64,000 nucleotides of DNA from Saprospiraceae bacterium (GTDB lineage Bacteria; Bacteroidota; Bacteroidia; Chitinophagales; Saprospiraceae). The stretch spans positions 49,506-113,505 of the forward strand of contig BQJU01000019.1 of the NCBI GenBank assembly GCA_021604865.1, written 5' to 3'. The position numbers were made by a program, and so were the translations under genes. Every line of letters starts with the position of its first letter. Within the stretch, counting starts at the first letter, position 1. The notes under the pieces were generated by a model. That model saw nothing but the letters and a program-made list of their open reading frames with translations, did no database searches and was not told where the DNA came from. Below are positions 59,442 to 64,000 of this stretch, piece after piece.

Positions 59442-60722
59442 CTATGATACCCCCATTTGCGCTTTCAATGCAGTTATTTGCTGTTGTAAAAAACTGCGTT
59501 CTGCAGGAGAAGCATTTAATTGTAAGGCTTTTTTATAATGTTTCATGGCTTGGGGCAAGTCTTTTTGGTCGGAGTACAACTGTGCTAAAATGGCCTGATA
59601 AAGTGCATATTCCTTAAGAGAATCCAATCGACAAAGTTCTTTAATGGCCACGGTAGGGCCTTCTACTTTTCCTAGTACAACGGCCCGGTTCAGGCGTACA
59701 ACGGGTGAAGGGTTTTCTTGCAAAAGTCTATTGTATAACCCCAGAATGAAGGGCCAGTCAATACTCTCGTATGTTGTCGACATGCAGTAGGAGGCTGCAA
59801 TACTTGCCTCAAGGTGGTAAGTTGAAACCGGCTCTTCTTTGACGGATTTGTCTAAATAATGAAAACCCCAGGTGATTAACTCTTGATTCCACAGGCTGCG
59901 GTCTTGATCTTTTAGCAGGATAATACTACCTGACTCATCCAGCCTGGCGTCTAGTCTGCTAGCCTGAAAACAAAGTAATGCCATCATGGCAAAGGTTTTT
60001 GACAGATTAGTGTGGGGATGTTCGGTTAATATTTTGCAGAGGCGCATAGCTTCAAAACACAGATCTTGCCGAATCAACTCATTGCTCCCGGAGCTGTGGT
60101 AGCCCTCATTAAACATCAGGTAAATGGCTTTCAAAACCATGGACATGCGTTCCACCAGTGCCGGGCCTTCCGGCACTTCAAGGCTGATATTCAACTGACG
60201 AAGTTTGTCTCTGGCCCGAAAGAGTCGTTTGTTAATGGTACTCTCTGTACTCAAAAATGCCTGAGCTATTTCCGGCACACTAAACCCGGACAGGGTTCTT
60301 AAGATTAAGGCAATTTGTCCTTCAGGAGCTAAATCCGGATGGCAAAGTACAAACATCATACGCAATTGACTATCGGCAATTTCGTGTTCTAGAAAAAGGG
60401 AATCCATCACCGATACGGCGGCACCATTCGGGTCAAATCCGGAAGGAATCTGAGGAGCAATCTTTTGAAAATGTTTCTCCCGGCGCAGGTAATCAACAGC
60501 CTTGTTCTTGGCCGTGATATACAACCATGCCTGAGGATTCTCGGGGATTTGATACCGCCATTTTTCCAGGGCAGTCAATAAGGTATCCTGTGTAATATCT
60601 TCGGCGATTTGCAGGTTTCCGGAACCGAATATACGGGTCAATACCGCTAGGATACGACCATATTCGTGCCTAAAGAGGTGGTCGGCTATTTGATTGGCGT
60701 TGTTTGAATTCTGGATGTGCAA
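59442..60722 (-). CDS. ECF42-like RNA polymerase sigma factor with C-terminal TPR domain
   Basis: A 426-residue sigma factor with region 2 (QIAEDITQDTLLTALEKWRY, WLYITAKNKAVDYLRREKH), region 4 (FSVPEIAQAFLSTESTINKR), then a 220-residue helical extension (DUF6596/TPR: YLMFNEGYHSSGSNELIRQ; NPSPVVRLNRAVVLGKVEGP; YSDQKDLPQAMKHYKKALQL). This architecture is the ECF42 group, which lacks a classical anti-sigma factor and is regulated through its C-terminal domain; members sit next to DGPF-domain genes, as here. The target genes cannot be deduced beyond the partner. Confidence 0.92.
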   Translation of the reverse strand: MHIQNSNNANQIADHLFRHEYGRILAVLTRIFGSGNLQIAEDITQDTLLTALEKWRYQIPENPQAWLYITAKNKAVDYLRREKHFQKIAPQIPSGFDPNGAAVSVMDSLFLEHEIADSQLRMMFVLCHPDLAPEGQIALILRTLSGFSVPEIAQAFLSTESTINKRLFRARDKLRQLNISLEVPEGPALVERMSMVLKAIYLMFNEGYHSSGSNELIRQDLCFEAMRLCKILTEHPHTNLSKTFAMMALLCFQASRLDARLDESGSIILLKDQDRSLWNQELITWGFHYLDKSVKEEPVSTYHLEASIAASYCMSTTYESIDWPFILGLYNRLLQENPSPVVRLNRAVVLGKVEGPTVAIKELCRLDSLKEYALYQAILAQLYSDQKDLPQAMKHYKKALQLNASPAERSFLQQQITALKAQMGVS

Positions 60723-60778
60723 AATATTAGTTTAACTTTTTCGACCATCAATTTCAGCATTTTTTGCCAAAAGATAAA

Positions 60779-60811
60779 TAGGAGTCTTTCCAAGCTTCGG
60801 AATGACTCCTA
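60779..60811 (-). terminator. Hairpin terminator of the DGPF gene
   Basis: TAGGAGTC (60779-60786) pairs with GACTCCTA (60804-60811), with inner TTCC/GGAA. Read on the minus strand it is followed by the T-rich TTTATCTTTT, so it should end the DGPF transcript before the sigma gene. Confidence 0.7.
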
Positions 60812-60829
60812 CTTAATCCCCAAAATCGT

Positions 60830-61174
60830 CTACATATTCTGAATTTCGCGTACTTCAACAGTGCCATCACCAAATTCCAGAATCGGGCAACCTTTGGAAA
60901 TTTCAACTGCTTTCGCCAAACTGTCCGCATTAACCATCAGATAGCCGCCTACAATTTCCTTGCCTTCTGCAAAAGGGCCATCCGTAATCACCTCGCCTTT
61001 TCCACCTACAATTTTGCCTTCTTTGGCCAAAGGCAGGCCGTCAATCAGGATGTTTTCTTTTGCCAAACCTTGCATCCAGGCACCCCATTTCTGCATGTGT
61101 GTTTGCATAGCTTCGGGTGACATTTTTGTTGTACTGGCATCTCCGCCTCGGAATAAATAGAGGAATTTGCTCAT
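60830..61174 (-). CDS. DGPF-domain (YCII-related) protein
   Basis: A 114-residue protein of the YCII-related fold. The motif VITDGPFAEGKEIVGGYLM and the N-terminal KFLYLFRGG identify the DGPF group, also annotated as PhnB-like. In many bacteria it is encoded beside an ECF42 sigma factor and is its likely target; the enzymatic role is not established. It lies upstream of the sigma gene on the same strand, with a terminator hairpin between, so the two are not simply one operon. Confidence 0.9.
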   Translation of the reverse strand: MSKFLYLFRGGDASTTKMSPEAMQTHMQKWGAWMQGLAKENILIDGLPLAKEGKIVGGKGEVITDGPFAEGKEIVGGYLMVNADSLAKAVEISKGCPILEFGDGTVEVREIQNM

Positions 61175-61435
61175 TTTGATTCAATTTTATTGCTAAAAAA
61201 TTTTTCATAGGGAAGACGAATGGAGGAACGAGATTAGGACAGGAAAGCTTTTTTATTTTTTGCGATCCCGCTTTTGGGATATTCCGATGGTTTTTTTTTG
61301 CAAACCCGGAAACTTGAAAATGACCGCATCGTGCCCAGAGGCTATTCGCAAGCGATATGTAGTGCAAAAAATTAACGTCTAAAGTTTGTGTAAAATATAC
61401 ACCAAGCAACAAAAGAATAGTAATTTGCGGCCATT

Positions 61436-63325
61436 ATGGAAAAGCCTTATTTTATCATTGATTTTGACAGTACGTTTACCCGGATAGAAGCCCTGGATTT
61501 GCTGGCGGAGATTGTCTTATCCAATCCTCGTGAGAAGGAGCATGTATTGCAACAAATCCAGGATATTACTAATCGAGGCATGAACGGGGAGTTGGATTTC
61601 CGTGCTTCGCTGACCCAGCGATTGGCATTATTACGCGCCCATCGGGATGATATCGGGGAGCTGGCGGAGCAATTGAAAACACAAATCTCGGGCTCTTTTT
61701 TGCGCAACCGCGACCATATTGCCGCCCTTCGCGATACTGTGTATGTGGTATCCAATGGTTTTCTTGAATTTATTGTACCTGTAGTGACCGATTATGGCTT
61801 AATTCCCAAGCATGTTTTTGCTAATGAATTTATCTTTGACACTGAAGGTTACGTCTGCGGCTTTAATACGGAAAGCCCGCTTTCGCAAACTGGTGGAAAA
61901 TCGAAAATAATCAGGGAGTTAAATCTCCGGGGAGATGTGTATGTAATAGGCGACGGGGCCAACGATTTGGAAATCAGACAAGCTGGTTATGCCAATAAAT
62001 TTTATTTATTTACGGAAAATGTCGAACGGGAAACGGTTAAGGCAGGAGCCGACCACATTGCCCCGAATGTCGATGAAATTTTATACGAATTAAAAATGGA
62101 CAGATCACTCTCTTATCCAAAAAACAGAATCAAAGTGCTCTTGCTGGAAGGCGTACACTCTATGGCTGTCAATCTGCTCGAAAAGGAAGGTTATCAGGTG
62201 GAAGCCCTCAGTACTGCACTGACTGAAGACGAGCTTTGTGAAAAAATCAAAGACGTCAATATTCTGGGCATCCGGTCTAAAACTCAGGTCACCGAAAAGG
62301 TGGTGTCGAGTGCTAAAAGATTGCTAAATGTCGGCGCGTTTTGCATTGGTACCAACCAGATCGACCTGGAAGCCTGTACTCGACAAGGCGTGGCCGTATT
62401 TAATGCGCCATTTAGTAATACCCGGTCGGTCGTAGAGTTGGCCATTGCAGAAATTATTATGTTGGTGCGCAACCTGCCTGATAAAGCCCGCGCCATGCAC
62501 AATGGCAAGTGGGAAAAGTCGGCCAATGGTGCCCGCGAGATCAGGGGTAAAAAACTGGGTATTGTGGGTTATGGCAACATCGGCTCTCAATTGTCTGTCC
62601 TGGGAGAAGCCCTTGGTTTGGAGGTTTACTTTTATGATATCGAGGATAAACTGGCCTTGGGCAATGCCCGGAAATGTGAAACACTTAATGAGTTGCTTTC
62701 CAAAGTCGATATCCTTTCACTGCATGTCGATGGTCGCTCCGAAAATGACCATATTTTTGGTGCAGAGCAGTTTGCACAAATGAAAGATGGTGCTATTTTT
62801 CTCAATTTGGCTCGAGGCAAAGTGGTACAAATTTCTGCCTTGAAACAAGCCATTGAATCAGGTAAAATTGGGGGATGTGCTGTGGATGTTTTCCCAAAAG
62901 AACCCAAGAGTAACAACGAAGCTTTTGAATCGGAATTGATCGGTTTACCCAATACTATTTTGACACCGCACATCGGAGGTAGTACGGTTGAAGCACAAGA
63001 AAACATCGGCCAGTTTGTACCTGGAAAAATCATTCAATACATCAATACCGGTAGTACAACGGGTAGTGTCAATTTCCCCAATGTACAACTCCAGGCAGTA
63101 CAAAAAGCCCACCGGTTGCTACATATTCACCATAATGTGCCCAACGTACTTGCCAAAATCAACCATATCCTTGGCGAATATGACATCAATATTCTAGGTC
63201 AGTACCTGAAAACCAATGAAGAGATTGGGTATGTGATTACTGATGTAGATAAGGAATATGGTCAGGAACTGCTGGATGAATTGCGGAAAATTGAGCCGAC
63301 GATTTGGTTTAGGGTGTTGTATTAA
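61436..63325 (+). CDS. Phosphoserine phosphatase / phosphoglycerate dehydrogenase fusion
   Basis: A 629-residue fusion. Residues 1-220 are a HAD phosphatase of the SerB kind: nucleophile motif FDSTFT (Asp9, Asp11), VVSNGF, GGKSKII and VIGDGANDLEI. Residues 230-629 are a D-3-phosphoglycerate dehydrogenase (SerA): LGIRSKTQV, VGYGNIGSQLSVLGEALG (NAD), NLARGKVV, LTPHIGGSTVEAQENIG (catalytic His) and a C-terminal ACT-like domain (VPNVLAKINHILGEYDINIL). It therefore combines steps 1 and 3 of serine synthesis; step 2 (SerC) is not in the window. Length and domain order leave no sign of a frameshift. Confidence 0.92.
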   Translation: MEKPYFIIDFDSTFTRIEALDLLAEIVLSNPREKEHVLQQIQDITNRGMNGELDFRASLTQRLALLRAHRDDIGELAEQLKTQISGSFLRNRDHIAALRDTVYVVSNGFLEFIVPVVTDYGLIPKHVFANEFIFDTEGYVCGFNTESPLSQTGGKSKIIRELNLRGDVYVIGDGANDLEIRQAGYANKFYLFTENVERETVKAGADHIAPNVDEILYELKMDRSLSYPKNRIKVLLLEGVHSMAVNLLEKEGYQVEALSTALTEDELCEKIKDVNILGIRSKTQVTEKVVSSAKRLLNVGAFCIGTNQIDLEACTRQGVAVFNAPFSNTRSVVELAIAEIIMLVRNLPDKARAMHNGKWEKSANGAREIRGKKLGIVGYGNIGSQLSVLGEALGLEVYFYDIEDKLALGNARKCETLNELLSKVDILSLHVDGRSENDHIFGAEQFAQMKDGAIFLNLARGKVVQISALKQAIESGKIGGCAVDVFPKEPKSNNEAFESELIGLPNTILTPHIGGSTVEAQENIGQFVPGKIIQYINTGSTTGSVNFPNVQLQAVQKAHRLLHIHHNVPNVLAKINHILGEYDINILGQYLKTNEEIGYVITDVDKEYGQELLDELRKIEPTIWFRVLY

Positions 63326-63432
63326 TAGAAAGGAGGAAGAATATAGTGATGACAAAAGGTTAACTGCTTCGATCTTCTAATCTATTTCCATTTTTTACTA
63401 ATTTGGCATAGTACTCATCTAAAAAAACATCC

Positions 63433-63987
63433 ATGCCAAAGATCAAAATCAAATGGAATTCGGAGCGACTGCTTTCCTTCTCTGCAATGAGTATCAGCTT
63501 TATTACGCTGATCATATTTATTTATCAGACCAATCTGATGAGTAAGCAGAATTATCTTTCTATTATGCCCTATCTCGACTTTTCTCAGACCCGTGACTTC
63601 GAGAATCATGTCTACGAGGTGAAGTTGGAGAATCATGGAATTGGCCCGGCAATCATTGAGTCAGCCACCATAGTATACCAGAACAAAAGACATAATCTAA
63701 GCGATTACAACAACGAACTATACACCTTCCTACGCTCGATGGTACCCGCCCTGGATAGTTTACAAAATGTGTCTTCTTCTACCCTGGACAAGGGCATGGC
63801 CATCCCAGCCAATACGGAATATACGATATTGAGTGTAAAAGGTCCTCCAGAGGATTATCAATTGATTCAAGAGGGTATTAAAAAGCTAATAGAAGAAGGG
63901 ATGGATTATGAGATTGTTTACAAATCTATCCAGGATGAGCATTGGTTGATCCATAATAATTCGGAGGGGCCTAAGAAATTGGATTAG
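63433..63987 (+). CDS. Hypothetical membrane-anchored protein
   Basis: A 184-residue protein with one N-terminal membrane helix (about 14-33: LSFSAMSISFITLIIFIYQT) and an external or periplasmic beta-rich domain (YLDFSQTRDFENHVYEVKLE, HGIGPAIIESATIVYQNKR). It is a known type of uncharacterised protein in Bacteroidota, but I cannot assign a family or function. It is complete, ending 13 bases before the window edge. Confidence 0.6.
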   Translation: MPKIKIKWNSERLLSFSAMSISFITLIIFIYQTNLMSKQNYLSIMPYLDFSQTRDFENHVYEVKLENHGIGPAIIESATIVYQNKRHNLSDYNNELYTFLRSMVPALDSLQNVSSSTLDKGMAIPANTEYTILSVKGPPEDYQLIQEGIKKLIEEGMDYEIVYKSIQDEHWLIHNNSEGPKKLD

Positions 63988-64000
63988 GAGTGGGCTTGAT

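Noticed and set aside
1..64000. tRNA, rRNA, insertion sequences, prophage or integrated elements
   Set aside because: No cloverleaf with a T-arm motif, no transposase or integrase motif, and no flanking direct repeats were seen in the intergenic regions or coding frames.

Overview
The window is chromosomal DNA of a Bacteroidota bacterium, most likely from the Saprospiria (Saprospiraceae or Lewinella-like); the class-level call is inference. The evidence is type IX secretion (T9SS) cargo with SprB repeats, Kazal-like modules and both kinds of T9SS C-terminal sorting domain, a PorP/SprF-family outer-membrane protein, a GIHH-type IleS, a RicT/PSP1 protein, and several promoters of the Bacteroidota kind (-33 TTG or TTTG, about 20 nt, then -7 TAnnTTTG). 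Most of the window is ordinary vertically inherited sequence. I see no insertion sequence, integrase, phage gene, CRISPR array, tRNA or rRNA.

Layout. 1-5.7 kb: the end of a sigma factor gene, a TPR lipoprotein, two tandem exported thioredoxin-fold proteins, thiL and an M28-type lipoprotein peptidase. 5.7-12.7 kb: housekeeping genes (an ALDH8-like aldehyde dehydrogenase, glutathione peroxidase, holB, ricT, lpdA), then a 5'-truncated small gene that runs convergently into a SAM-dependent methyltransferase gene through a perfect palindrome. 12.7-18.3 kb: a gene-poor stretch with a candidate structured RNA, a nitroreductase, a small membrane protein with a possible leader peptide, a DtxR-family regulator with a DtxR-like operator followed by a metal ABC binding protein and ATPase (no permease), and a class V aminotransferase.

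18.7-30.6 kb is the most distinctive region: a 2,941-residue modular adhesin with cohesin-like, dockerin-like, Kazal, PPC-like, 19 SprB, PKD and T9SS type A sorting modules; a 634-residue companion with a type B sorting domain; and a PorP/SprF protein. They probably form one surface-display unit. Five adhesin repeats are exactly 246 bp each and show a two-repeat higher-order pattern, evidence of recent amplification.

30.7-41.8 kb: pssA, rsmI, a His-rich FtsX-like ABC permease with its ATPase, a LytTR response regulator with a large beta-propeller histidine kinase, and ileS. 41.8-47.9 kb: an SCP2 protein, two paralogous lytic transglycosylase/LysM genes (the first behind a long structured leader with a canonical promoter), and an ECF sigma / anti-sigma-like / adhesin-like operon. 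47.9-64 kb: a beta-CASP nuclease, a possible degenerate exonuclease, an M29 aminopeptidase, hflX, an envelope operon (TPR, DUF4292 lipoprotein, EnvC-like activator), a DMT transporter, a cyclase-family hydrolase, small membrane proteins, an ECF42-like sigma factor with a DGPF-domain partner, a SerB-SerA fusion and a membrane-anchored hypothetical protein.

The best candidates for something undescribed are the structured leader at 42.56-42.78 kb, the structured RNA candidate at 13.2-13.4 kb, the recently expanded adhesin with its combination of Kazal, cohesin and dockerin-like modules, and the palindrome that encodes near-identical peptides on both strands at 12.03-12.06 kb.
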